Positions 45,941 to 54,152 of a DNA stretch of 57,823 nt are shown here, piece after piece. Made by a program: the position numbers and the translations under genes. The stretch is from Pseudomonas sp. R37(2017) (GTDB taxonomy: Bacteria > Pseudomonadota > Gammaproteobacteria > Pseudomonadales > Pseudomonadaceae): positions 5,471 to 63,293 of the forward strand of contig NZ_NEHO01000024.1 in the NCBI RefSeq assembly GCF_002113375.1, in the 5' to 3' direction. Under the pieces are notes generated by a model. It searched no databases. It had not been told where the DNA came from and worked only from the letters and a program-made list of their open reading frames with translations. Positions within the stretch are counted from its first letter, which is position 1. Every line of letters starts with the position of its first letter.

Positions 45941-46194
45941 GAGTGGTAGGGCTGGAGCGATTCACTGCAATACGCTTGCCCTGCCAAGAGGGCATGCAAC
46001 GCATAAATCGGACGCTTTTCAAACACAGTGTAGGTTGAGTCAATCCGCTCGGACTTTTTCAACAAAATCGATCAATTTCCGGCAGTCGTGACAGGCAGAG
46101 ATCGGCCAATAGCCGCCTGTGAGGACTGGCAATGAACGACCAGATATGGACATTGGACAGTGTTGGTAAAAGCACCGCCTATGTCAGGTGCAAT

Positions 46195-47415
46195 TCACAT
46201 GACCTGCGAATGCCTAGGCAGCGCTATGGAAATCGATGCAGCCAAGAACACGAAAACGGTAGAAATCCACAGGCAGACCTCCAACCCATATGCCTGGAAT
46301 ACCCATCCGGACAGCAGCGTCCCAATCAACCGGCCCAGGGCGTTGGACATGTAGTAGAAGCCCACATCCAGCGACACGCCGTCTTCCTTGGCATAGCTGA
46401 CGATCAGGTAGCTGTGCAGCGAAGAGTTCACTGCGAACAGCACGCCAAATAGCATCAGTCCGCCTAGCAGCACGATCTGAGCTGACCAACCTGCCGCGAG
46501 GCCGATGGCAATGGCGGCGGGCAACATCGCCAACAGACTGGCCCAGACGAACGCCGCGCGCCCATCCGGAACATGGCCACGCTGCTTGCCGGTGATGGCC
46601 GGCGCGAGAGACTGGACTATGCCGTAGCCGATGATCCAGGCGGCAAGGAAGCCACCCACCAGCCAGAAGCCCCAGCCGAATACCGTACTCAGGTACACCG
46701 GCAGCGCCACCACGAACCAGACGTCCCTCGCGCCGAAGAGGAACAACCGCGCGGCGGAGAGGATGTTGATCGCCCGGCTCTTGGACAGGATGTCGCGGAA
46801 CTTCGGCTTGGCCTTGGCCTTGCCCAGATCTTTTTTCAGCATCACGAGACTGCCGATCCAGATCAACGCGAGTACCGCCGCCATGGCGACGACCGCCCCC
46901 TTGAATCCCAAAAGAGCCAGCAGAGCACCACCGAGGAAAAAGCCGACGCCCTTCAAGGTGTTCTTCGAGCCGGTAAGGATAGCCACCCATTGGTACAAGG
47001 TGCCTTGCTGATTGTCCGGCACCAGGAGCTTGATCGAACTCTTGGCGCTCATCTTGTTGAGATCCTTGGCGATGCCCGACAGCGCTTGCGCCCCCATCAC
47101 CCACGGGATGGTTAGCCAGGAAGCCGGTACGGCCAGCATCAGCAAGGCGATGACCTGCATGCCGAGGCCGAGGTTCATGGTGCGGTTCAACCCCAGGTGC
47201 GCGCCCAGGTAACCACCCACCAGGTTGGTGATGACACCGAAGATTTCATAGAACAGGAACAACGCGGCGATCTGAAGCGGCGTGTAGCCCAACGCGTGGA
47301 AGTGCAGCACCACCAGCATGCGCAAGGCGCCATCGGTGAGGGTGAAGGCCCAGTAGTTGCCGGTGACCAACAGGTACTGGCGGATTTCCGGGGAAAGGGC
47401 TGACAACGCATGCAT
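46195..47415 (-). CDS. arsJ: ArsJ organoarsenical efflux permease (MFS)
   Basis: 406 residues with about 12 membrane segments. Conserved ArsJ features include LLVTGNYWAFTLTDGALRMLVV near the N-terminus (shown in part), ALSGIAKDLNKMSAKSSIK and LFGARDVWFVVALPVYL. ArsJ exports 1-arseno-3-phosphoglycerate, which the GAPDH encoded just upstream makes from arsenate. The gene is last in the arsR-gapdh-arsJ run, 19 nt after the gapdh stop. There is no arsC, arsB or arsH in the window. Confidence 0.88.
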   Translation of the reverse strand: MHALSALSPEIRQYLLVTGNYWAFTLTDGALRMLVVLHFHALGYTPLQIAALFLFYEIFGVITNLVGGYLGAHLGLNRTMNLGLGMQVIALLMLAVPASWLTIPWVMGAQALSGIAKDLNKMSAKSSIKLLVPDNQQGTLYQWVAILTGSKNTLKGVGFFLGGALLALLGFKGAVVAMAAVLALIWIGSLVMLKKDLGKAKAKPKFRDILSKSRAINILSAARLFLFGARDVWFVVALPVYLSTVFGWGFWLVGGFLAAWIIGYGIVQSLAPAITGKQRGHVPDGRAAFVWASLLAMLPAAIAIGLAAGWSAQIVLLGGLMLFGVLFAVNSSLHSYLIVSYAKEDGVSLDVGFYYMSNALGRLIGTLLSGWVFQAYGLEVCLWISTVFVFLAASISIALPRHSQVM

Positions 47416-47434
47416 GATCGCTGCTCGCTCCCGT

Positions 47435-48439
47435 TCAGCCGGCCCGGCCGACCAGGCGGGCCAGTTCGACGGTGCGGTTGGCGTAGCCCCACTCGTTGTC
47501 GTACCAGGCGTAGAGCTTCACTTGGGTGCCATTGACCACCATGGTCGACAGCGCATCGATGATCGAGGAACGCGGATCGGTGCGGTAATCGATGGACACC
47601 AGCGGGCGCTCCTCAAAACCCAGGATGCCTTTCAGCTCGTTCTCGGCAGCCGTCTTGAGCCACTGGTTGACCTCCTCGATGCTGGTTGCGCGTTCTACTT
47701 CGAACACACAATCAGTCAGTGAGGCGTTGGCCAGTGGCACGCGCACAGCGTGACCATTCAGGCGACCGCGCAGCTCGGGGAAGATTTCCGCGATGGCCGT
47801 GGCTGAGCCGGTCGTGGTTGGGATCAGGCTCATCCCCGAGGCACGGGCACGGCGCAGATCCTGGTGCGGCTGGTCGAGGATACTCTGGGTATTGGTCAGG
47901 TCGTGAATGGTGGTGATGGAGCCGTGGCGGATGCCGAGCTTCTCGTGGATCACCTTGACCACCGGTGCCAGGCAGTTGGTGGTGCAGGACGCGGCGGTGA
48001 CGATGCGATGCTCCGCCGCATTAAACAGGTGCTGGTTGACGCCCATGACCACGTTCAGTGCGCCCTTTTCCTTAACTGGAGCACTCACCACCACCCGCTT
48101 CACGCCTTGGTCGAGGTAGGCTTGGAGCACGGCCACGGTCTTCATCTTGCCGCTGGCCTCGATCACCAGATCGCAGTCCGACCAGTCGGTGTCGGTGATG
48201 GCCTTGTTGGCGGTGACCCGAATGCGCTTGCTGCCGATCACTACGCAGTCACCATCGGCACCGGCTTCGTGGAGCCAGCGTCCATGCACCGAGTCGAAGT
48301 TCAACAAGTGGGCGTGGGTCGCGGCGTCACCTGCCGGGTCATTGATCCGGACGAACTCGAACTCCGGCCAGTCCCAGGCGGCGCGCAGCGCCAAGCGACC
48401 GATACGACCGAAGCCATTGATACCAATTTTGATGCTCAT
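47435..48439 (-). CDS. ArsJ-associated glyceraldehyde-3-phosphate dehydrogenase
   Basis: 334 residues, full-length GAPDH: NAD-binding INGFGRIGRLALRAA at the start, the catalytic SCTTNC (Cys near residue 151), and YDNEWGYANR near the end. When paired with ArsJ this enzyme turns arsenate plus glyceraldehyde-3-phosphate into 1-arseno-3-phosphoglycerate for export. Its place between arsR and arsJ supports that role over glycolysis. Confidence 0.88.
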   Translation of the reverse strand: MSIKIGINGFGRIGRLALRAAWDWPEFEFVRINDPAGDAATHAHLLNFDSVHGRWLHEAGADGDCVVIGSKRIRVTANKAITDTDWSDCDLVIEASGKMKTVAVLQAYLDQGVKRVVVSAPVKEKGALNVVMGVNQHLFNAAEHRIVTAASCTTNCLAPVVKVIHEKLGIRHGSITTIHDLTNTQSILDQPHQDLRRARASGMSLIPTTTGSATAIAEIFPELRGRLNGHAVRVPLANASLTDCVFEVERATSIEEVNQWLKTAAENELKGILGFEERPLVSIDYRTDPRSSIIDALSTMVVNGTQVKLYAWYDNEWGYANRTVELARLVGRAG

Positions 48440-48491
48440 GTTCGTGTTCTCAGATAGCTGTTGAGATAAAGGAGAAGTTCCTGGCAGGTGC

Positions 48492-48848
48492 TCAGCAGCA
48501 GGCGGCTACCCGCTCCGGGCGATCACCCATGGCGTTCAGGCGCCTGGCTTCGGGGTCTAACCAATGCCGGTTAGCGTCCAGCGCAGTACTCAGCACGCGG
48601 CGTACCCAATCCGGGAGATCCGGGTGCAAGCGGTAATACACCCATTGGCCCTGGCGTCGATCCGCCAACAACCCACTGGTGCGCAGCTGCGCGAGGTGCC
48701 GTGAAATCTTGGGCTGGCTTTCATCCAGGGCACAGGTCAGCTCGCACACGCATAGTTCCTCTTCGCGGGTGATCAAGAGCATCAGGCGCACACGGGTGTC
48801 GTCAGCCAGGCATTTGAATACGATGGTTGGGTTCAGTTGGTCAGCCAT
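48492..48848 (-). CDS. arsR: ArsR family arsenic-responsive repressor
   Basis: The ATG at 48848 has AGAGG 6 nt upstream. The 118-residue product has the ArsR winged helix: CLADDTRVRLMLLI, then the As(III) site ELCVCELTCALDESQPKISRHLAQL with the Cys-Val-Cys pair in the recognition region, and a wing RRQGQWVYYRL. A CC pair ends the protein and may be part of the metal site. It represses its own operon; the probable operator lies at 48940-48977. Confidence 0.88.
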   Translation of the reverse strand: MADQLNPTIVFKCLADDTRVRLMLLITREEELCVCELTCALDESQPKISRHLAQLRTSGLLADRRQGQWVYYRLHPDLPDWVRRVLSTALDANRHWLDPEARRLNAMGDRPERVAACC

Positions 48849-48939
48849 TGCGGCCTCTGCGTTGGCATTTACTCTGCTGCGCCGGAGGTGGTCAGCAGTC
48901 AGAACTACAGGAGGCATATTCGAAGCCCTGCCTCCTAAG

Positions 48940-48977
48940 TACATATGGAAAACTGAATATACGAATTTTCATATGTA
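48940..48977 (-). promoter_or_regulatory. ars operon promoter with overlapping palindromic operator
   Basis: TACATATG-AAAA arms (48940-48952 and 48966-48977) form an interrupted inverted repeat. On the minus strand TTGCTT and TATATT, 16 nt apart, make a good promoter that overlaps the repeat. It lies about 90 bp before the arsR ATG, as expected for ArsR autoregulation. Confidence 0.7.
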
Positions 48978-49019
48978 AAGCAAGCATTGGAAGGTGAGGC
49001 AAGCGGCAATGGGCTGAGA

Positions 49020-49481
49020 TAATGGCTTGATCGAAGCCCTACCTCCGGGCATCAGCTCCAATGTTCGAGGAGGAAGTATCCGCAGCCCCAACGTCCACGT
49101 CTGGCCGATTTCTGCCTTTACCCGCTGGTAACGAGTATTCCTCCAGTTTCGTCCTCGGCAGCTGTCAACCTTGTCAACTTACTTGACAAGGTTGACAGGC
49201 ATTTTGAGCGTCTGCTTGGGGTTAACTGACGAAGCCTGGACGCACGCCGCGCTTAGTATTGGCGGGGGCTGTACGGAAAATCGGCTGCGCGCTGCACGTA
49301 ACTGATAGCTCAAAATGCAGGATTTTTTTGTCAACCTGTCAACTAACTTTCAGACACTGCCGCTAACACGATCACGCGAGTCTTCGCCCCCGTCTCTCGA
49401 GAAAGTTTCCAGGGTCCCCGGCGTGTTTTGCAGAGGGCAGGTCGCTGATTGGAGTGGTGCTGCGTCATTGCATTGCACTTT
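49020..49481. other. Intergenic region between ars operon and beta-lactamase element
   Basis: No gene was recognised in about 460 bp. The only clear structure is the long inverted repeat at 49162-49198 and the related direct repeat at 49329. Confidence 0.5.
49162..49198. repeat. Perfect 16-bp inverted repeat, CTGTCAACCTTGTCAA type
   Basis: Arms at 49162-49177 and 49183-49198 are exact reverse complements around CTTAC. A related TGTCAACCTGTCAAC copy lies at 49329-49343. No T-run follows, so a protein-binding or recombination site is more likely than a terminator. Confidence 0.75.
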
Positions 49482-49535
49482 GGGAAACTCCGAACAAGTC
49501 TTCAGATTTGCTTAAATTCACCTTCACCACCTGAC
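49482..49535. mobile_element. Left IS5-type end (54 bp)
   Basis: It begins GGGAAACTCCGAACAAG and matches the reverse complement of 51083-51136 at 51 of 54 positions. The latter lies directly upstream of an IS5-type transposase start, so this is an IS end in the outward position. It contains the last codons and stop of the beta-lactamase gene. Confidence 0.8.
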
Positions 49536-50716
49536 TCTTGCAAATCAACTTGCGTATCCAAAGCTGACAACACTTCATAAGCTATTTTTACTCTTTCCGG
49601 AATCGGGTAGTTTTTGTTCGCCAGTATAACGATACCCATGCGCTTTTTTGGGATAAAGGCAACGTAGGCACCGAAGCCGCTCGTGGATCCGGTCTTATTA
49701 ATTAGCACATTGTTCTGTGGGGGCGTAGGAGGGCTGAGCTTGATAGCTTCATTCGCTTCAAAGAGCATTTTTTTCGAGTTCCCAGCAAGCAAGCGGTCGA
49801 GCCCTATCGGATACGGGTAAATTTCCCATCCCAGTCCCTGCGTCATATCGCCCACTTGGTAATAACCTTTATGTGTCGCGATTATCGCGCGCTTAAGCGG
49901 CTCCTGTAGATCCGTTGGCTGCATGTTTGCCTCGACAAATCTAATTATATCGCCCGAGCTTGATTTGACACCGTAACCCTCTGCATCCAAAGTACCGGCA
50001 GATACCCTGATCGGCTTGCCTTCTTTATCATAGCCATACGCATAATTACTCATCTGTTCTTGTGGGATGCTGATATGACTGCTTCTAAGCCCCATTTCGG
50101 TGAATAGCTTGCTTTCCAATAAGTCTTCATAGGACTTACCCATACTTCTGGCTGCGAGATAGCCGAAGAGACCGATGCTTGGGTTGGAATAGAGTCTGTG
50201 CGTACCGGCTGAATAGGTCGGTTTCCAATTATAGAAATAATCGATCATTTTTTGATGACTATCCACATAATTTGGAAACTGCAGTGGCAATCCACCGGCA
50301 GTGTATGTCCCAAGATCAAGTAGGCTAATGTTGTCGAAGCTACTGCCGCGCAGCGATGGTAGGTATTGGCTTGCGCGATCCGATAGTGAAAGCGCTCCAC
50401 TTTCCTCTGCATAGGATGCCAGGGTAGCAGTGAAGGTTTTGCTGACCGAGCCGATCTCGAAAATCGTCTCGTTGGTAACGATCTGCCCACTCTCCTTGGA
50501 GGCAACGCCATAATTAATGAAGTAGTTTTCCCCACCAACCGTAACCGCTACAGCCATACCAGGCACTGAAAATTCGTCAATAACTGGCCGGACAGCCGCA
50601 TCCACAACAGCTCTAATCCGGCTCTCCATATGGTCTTGGGCGGCACAATTTCCAACAAAAAGGAAAAGCGCGGATGCAAAAATACCTAATCGCCAACCTA
50701 TACTGTTTCCGAGCAT
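49502..50716 (-). CDS. Class C (AmpC-type) beta-lactamase
   Basis: 404 residues with a signal peptide (about 1-26, CAAQ/DH). All three active-site motifs of class C serine beta-lactamases are present: GSVSKTF (Ser/Lys), YSNPSIG (the YSN motif) and KTGSTSGFGAYV (KTG). The usual C-terminal helix ends near PERVKIAYEVLSAL; the last 14 residues run into the IS end. Base composition is clearly more AT-rich than neighbours, so the gene is probably acquired. No ampR is next to it. Activity spectrum cannot be judged. A (TCTTTA)5 repeat lies directly before the ribosome-binding site. Confidence 0.88.
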   Translation of the reverse strand: MLGNSIGWRLGIFASALFLFVGNCAAQDHMESRIRAVVDAAVRPVIDEFSVPGMAVAVTVGGENYFINYGVASKESGQIVTNETIFEIGSVSKTFTATLASYAEESGALSLSDRASQYLPSLRGSSFDNISLLDLGTYTAGGLPLQFPNYVDSHQKMIDYFYNWKPTYSAGTHRLYSNPSIGLFGYLAARSMGKSYEDLLESKLFTEMGLRSSHISIPQEQMSNYAYGYDKEGKPIRVSAGTLDAEGYGVKSSSGDIIRFVEANMQPTDLQEPLKRAIIATHKGYYQVGDMTQGLGWEIYPYPIGLDRLLAGNSKKMLFEANEAIKLSPPTPPQNNVLINKTGSTSGFGAYVAFIPKKRMGIVILANKNYPIPERVKIAYEVLSALDTQVDLQESGGEGEFKQI

Positions 50717-50736
50717 AATTAATTATCCTGCAAGAA

Positions 50737-50766
50737 TCTTTATCTTTATCTTTATCTTTATCTTTA
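50737..50766. repeat. Hexanucleotide microsatellite (TCTTTA)5
   Basis: Five perfect TCTTTA copies lie 20 bp before the beta-lactamase ATG (on its strand TAAAGA). The site AGGAT lies between the repeat and the ATG. Copy-number change would alter promoter or leader spacing. Confidence 0.9.
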
Positions 50767-50810
50767 CCCGCACCTGCAATGCAGGGGTTCCAAGCTTTAT
50801 ACAGTAGTGA

Positions 50811-51071
50811 TCAATTTGCAAAGAACAAGAAATGTCTCAAACCGTTTCGTGCAGTGCCTTTGCCCAGACTCCTGGCGTCACTCCGATTACGCAACATGGT
50901 CTCCAGCGGATAGGGTTTACGGCCACTACTAGCCTTCGGGTAATACGGCTCGATCAACCCCAGCAAACCACTCCAGGGCACGACCTGATCCATTTCGGCA
51001 AGGAAGCGTTCACGGCGGGTTTGCTTGTGCTTACCGGCGTATTCAAAGTCGGAAAAGCTCATCTGGCTCAT
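50811..51071 (-). pseudogene. Truncated IS5 family transposase
   Basis: The frame starts MSQMSFSDFEYAGK and continues KQTRRERFLAEMDQVVPW and SGLLGLIEPYYPKASSGRKP, the well-known N-terminus of IS5-type transposases. After YPLETMLR it stops matching and ends at 86 residues, so the catalytic DDE domain is missing. It is fused to sequence upstream of the beta-lactamase gene. The right IS end (51083-51136) lies directly before its start. Confidence 0.85.
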
Positions 51072-51082
51072 GCGTGGCTCGG

Positions 51083-51136
51083 GTCAGGTGGTGAAGGTGA
51101 ATTTCAGCACATCTGAAAACTTGTTCGGAGTTTCCC
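51083..51136. mobile_element. Right IS5-type end (54 bp)
   Basis: The reverse complement starts GGGAAACTCCGAACAAG and runs into the transposase start at 51071. It is inverted relative to 49482-49535. No matching target duplication was found outside the two ends. Confidence 0.8.
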
Positions 51137-51714
51137 TAGGACTGCAGTTGGAGCTTGGCACTCACAGACAGGCGCTTTTAAATCCTCACCTATGGTTGTT
51201 TTCTGAAAGCCCTTGCAGCCCTTGTTTTTCGAGAGCTCCAGGGCATTACCAGAATCTCCGGATCTAGCACCTGTCTGCACGAGCCGTGGCCAAATTGGCC
51301 CTGTATCTAACGACCCAATCGGTAATCGATCAGTCTGGCCATGCCGTTAATGGCTGTTTTCGCCATCCGCGGCAGCCCTCGGCGATACACCAACCTAGGC
51401 CATTCCCCCATCGACATGGCTGGCCAGCGTCGTTGCGATGAACAGGACCGCAAAACCCATAGGGGGCGGGGCTTGCAGTGAGCGACTAAACAACAACCAA
51501 CCACCGAAAAAAGGTCATATATACCGAAGACGCGGGGCCCGAATTACCCCCTTGCCCCACCCCTTCGGGAGGACCCGTTGATTTTTCTGGATGGCCCGCA
51601 AGGGCGTATGGCTTTCGAAGCTGCAAGTGTGACTTTCGAGCGACCGTATTTGGCCGTTTTCTGCCCTTCGTGGCAGGAAAAAACCGGCCAATAGCTACCG
51701 CCGACTTCAATAAT
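51137..51714. other. Region without a recognised gene
   Basis: About 580 bp between the IS end and the MAPEG gene. Short open frames (such as 65 codons on the minus strand at 51307-51504 ending MARLIDYRLGR) look like remnants and lack supporting features. Other decayed mobile DNA is possible. Confidence 0.45.
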
Positions 51715-52158
51715 TCACCCCCCAAACCCACCCTGACCAACCAGAACAAAAACAATCATCCCAGCCAACCCCATCAAACATCCAATACCAACGAAATAGG
51801 CAATCGTGCGCCACGGTTGCCAGCCCGCCAGGTACGTCAACGTATGCAGCACTCGTGCGGTGGTGAAAATGCAAAACAACCAGACAGTGCGATCCGCTGG
51901 TGTATCGAGCAGCACACAGAGTCCGCCCAACGCGAAAAACAGCGGAATGTTCTCCAGGTCATTCAACCAGGCATTTTTCGCCCGGGCGACCTGTGGCAGT
52001 TCCTCCGCGCTGGGTGTGCGGCCGACGAGTTTTGCGTCCTCGGCATTTTTGAAGGTCATGCGAGTTATTCGGTAGAAGCCCTGATAGCAGGAAATCGCGA
52101 ACATCTTGAAAAACAGGACCACCACGCACAACGCGTAGACAGATAAAACCGTGCTCAT
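51715..52158 (-). CDS. MAPEG family membrane protein
   Basis: 147 residues; GGAGAG lies about 5 nt before the ATG. Four hydrophobic segments are visible, starting VLSVYALCVVVLFFKMFAI, followed by the MAPEG-type NAWLNDLENIPLFFALGGL and TTARVLHTLTYLAGWQPWR. MAPEG proteins are small trimeric membrane enzymes related to microsomal glutathione transferases. Its job here is unknown. It lies next to hipBA on the same strand but with about 100 nt before the hipA stop. Confidence 0.82.
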   Translation of the reverse strand: MSTVLSVYALCVVVLFFKMFAISCYQGFYRITRMTFKNAEDAKLVGRTPSAEELPQVARAKNAWLNDLENIPLFFALGGLCVLLDTPADRTVWLFCIFTTARVLHTLTYLAGWQPWRTIAYFVGIGCLMGLAGMIVFVLVGQGGFGG

Positions 52159-52261
52159 TTTCTCTCCTTAAAAAAACCCCGGCCATTGGGGGAGCGGACA
52201 AAAGACTAGACCAGTTGGACGACCATGGTAATTGCGCGTGCATGCCTGATGTAGCTTCGCG

Positions 52262-53545
52262 CTACGTCTCAAAGTCCATGTGCAGTTTCGCCAGTACGTT
52301 GAAGATTGGCTCCCCGGCTTGATGTGGGATCTTCGATTGAGTGAATACTTTCTTCCAATCCGACAGCGCGGCGAGGGTCTGCTCGATGTACTCCTCGGCC
52401 TTGAGGTATTTGTAATCCTTGCAGATTTCCATGATCCGCTTCCTGGTCGGTTTGCCCGGATTGCGGCCACCGAAGTCTGTGGTGTGCTCGCCCATGGCGT
52501 TTGAGAAGGTCACGTCGTAAGCGGGGGCAAGCGTCCAGGTTTCCTTTTCGCCAGGCTTTGCAGGGTCGTGACAAAGGAAAGCAAAGTTCTTCGCGTGGTC
52601 GTCATGGTTATGTGACAGAGCGTTGAAGATCATCAGCCTGGCCATTTTTTCGACCTCGACAGCACTCCTGGTCATTACTTGGGTGAGTTTCAGCAGGTTG
52701 GGGTAGTCGATGGATGACAGCGCGCGGTAATTCGCATACATCAGGGCCGATACGGTCATCATGTGAATCCTGCGGTCGCCCTCTCGGTCGAAACGCCTTG
52801 TCGCGAAGAACCTTTCAACCTGGCCGTCAGGTATCTGCATGGTCAAGACAGTCGACTCCGCCATGGTCACCCCGGCGGCCCTTGCCATCTCGGCATAGGC
52901 AAATTCGATGGCCCCTGTTTCCACCGGCTCATGCAATGCCCTGAACTTGACGATCCAGTGTGCATAGCCTTCGGGAAGTGGCCCGAAGGCCGAGGTTGCA
53001 TGAGCTCCATCGGCAGAGAGCGCCACAATCGCCTTTGGACGAGCACCACCCGGCGAGCCACCGGCCAGCCTGAGTGTCTTGAGCACCTCTTGCGTCCCGC
53101 CCTCCTGAACCTCGATCGACGCTAGATACAGCTGGCAGAGATCGACAGGACCGGCCAGCTCGGTTTTTTCAGCCTGCGGCTGATACTCGAAAGCCCCCAT
53201 GCTTCGGTCGCCCATGTAGGCCAGGCGATCCAGGGCGGTGACTGTGAGGTGGGTGCCGTCACCAAAGGTGCTGTTGAAAAACCTGTCCATCAGCAGCGTG
53301 CCCCAGCCATCTGGCAGGGAATCAGCGAACGGCCCGTGGAGCCCTTCGAAGAGGTTGGTGTCTTTGGCCAGCTGGGGTTTTTCGTCCCAGGCCATGGTGA
53401 GCGGAGAGAGATTGTAGCCAGTGGCGAGCCACCCCTGATCGTAAGCGAAGTAGATCCCCTTGCCTTCGGCTTTATGGAGCTCCCCGACCTTGGTGCCGCT
53501 TTTCAAGACGTTCAGCGCTTCGGTGCGTTTGAATGTCTTCGTCAT
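52262..53545 (-). CDS. hipA: HipA-type toxin kinase
   Basis: 427 residues from the ATG at 53545, whose first base overlaps the hipB stop (TGATG). Landmarks of HipA serine/threonine kinases are present: the P-loop-like GGSPGGARPKAIVAL, the catalytic HNHDDHAKNFAFLC and the metal-binding PAYDVTFSNAMGEHTTDFGG. HipA of E. coli phosphorylates glutamyl-tRNA synthetase and arrests growth; the target here may differ. The N-terminal subdomain (LFEGLHGPFADSLPDGWG) is standard. Full-length and apparently functional. Confidence 0.92.
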   Translation of the reverse strand: MTKTFKRTEALNVLKSGTKVGELHKAEGKGIYFAYDQGWLATGYNLSPLTMAWDEKPQLAKDTNLFEGLHGPFADSLPDGWGTLLMDRFFNSTFGDGTHLTVTALDRLAYMGDRSMGAFEYQPQAEKTELAGPVDLCQLYLASIEVQEGGTQEVLKTLRLAGGSPGGARPKAIVALSADGAHATSAFGPLPEGYAHWIVKFRALHEPVETGAIEFAYAEMARAAGVTMAESTVLTMQIPDGQVERFFATRRFDREGDRRIHMMTVSALMYANYRALSSIDYPNLLKLTQVMTRSAVEVEKMARLMIFNALSHNHDDHAKNFAFLCHDPAKPGEKETWTLAPAYDVTFSNAMGEHTTDFGGRNPGKPTRKRIMEICKDYKYLKAEEYIEQTLAALSDWKKVFTQSKIPHQAGEPIFNVLAKLHMDFET

Positions 53546-53841
53546 CACCTCATCCCCCGCTTGCGCCTGGCATTCTTGAGTTCATCAACCGAATTCGGAT
53601 GTTCGGGCTTGAAGAGCCTGGTCACGCCAGTAAGCTCATCAAGCGCGGTGGCCATGAGGATCAGAGCTTCCAGGGTCACCACTCCGGTCGTCTCGAATCG
53701 CTTGATGGTGGACTCGGACACCCCCGATTTTTCGGCGAGCGTCTTGCGGGAGAGATTTTTTGACAGACGCAGTGCCTTCGCGTTCTCTCCAATGTTCCTG
53801 GCGATTTCAGCCGGCGAATGGAGCAAGTGCATGAAAGACAT
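53545..53841 (-). CDS. hipB: HipB-type antitoxin (XRE family)
   Basis: The ATG at 53841 has GAGGA 6 nt upstream. The 98-residue product has an XRE helix-turn-helix (LSKNLSRKTLAEKSGVSEST, about residues 26-45) and a charged C-terminal tail (NARRKRGMR). HipB binds and blocks HipA and represses the operon through repeated operators. Its stop overlaps the hipA start. Candidate operators lie at 53868-53923. Confidence 0.88.
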   Translation of the reverse strand: MSFMHLLHSPAEIARNIGENAKALRLSKNLSRKTLAEKSGVSESTIKRFETTGVVTLEALILMATALDELTGVTRLFKPEHPNSVDELKNARRKRGMR

Positions 53842-53867
53842 GGAGGTCCTCAAAATATACTGATAAT

Positions 53868-53923
53868 GGCTACATATGACCAACTATAGCAGTTAATAGC
53901 CACATTCAGGCCACATACGACCA
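53868..53923. promoter_or_regulatory. Candidate HipB operators (two 15-bp repeats)
   Basis: GGCTACATATGACCA (53868-53882) and GGCCACATACGACCA (53909-53923) differ at two positions and are 41 bp apart centre to centre. A shorter TAGCCACATT copy lies between them. They stand upstream of hipB where autoregulation would act. Confidence 0.65.
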
Positions 53924-54152
53924 TTTGTAAAAATCATCAACGCCTCTAAACCCGCCATTCTTCCCCACAAACAACACCACAACCGCCAAGAATGATGGCC
54001 AAGGGCTACGCTCTCCACCGGCGTCTCATATACACCGCGACCATGTCGGCAATCGAATTGCCTCAATGGCTCAAGCTCCCTCGCCACAGGGGCGGTGTCA
54101 GGCTTTTCTTCCGCTGCTTTCTTCCCGGTTCGAATACATGGAGTAAGCGTAC

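Noticed and set aside
49482..51136. Target-site duplication around the IS-flanked beta-lactamase
   Set aside because: The bases outside the two ends (CACTTT on the left, TAGGAC on the right) do not match, so no duplication can be claimed.
51307..51755. Short minus-strand frames between the IS end and the MAPEG gene
   Set aside because: No ribosome-binding sites, known domains or sensible composition; probably remnants.
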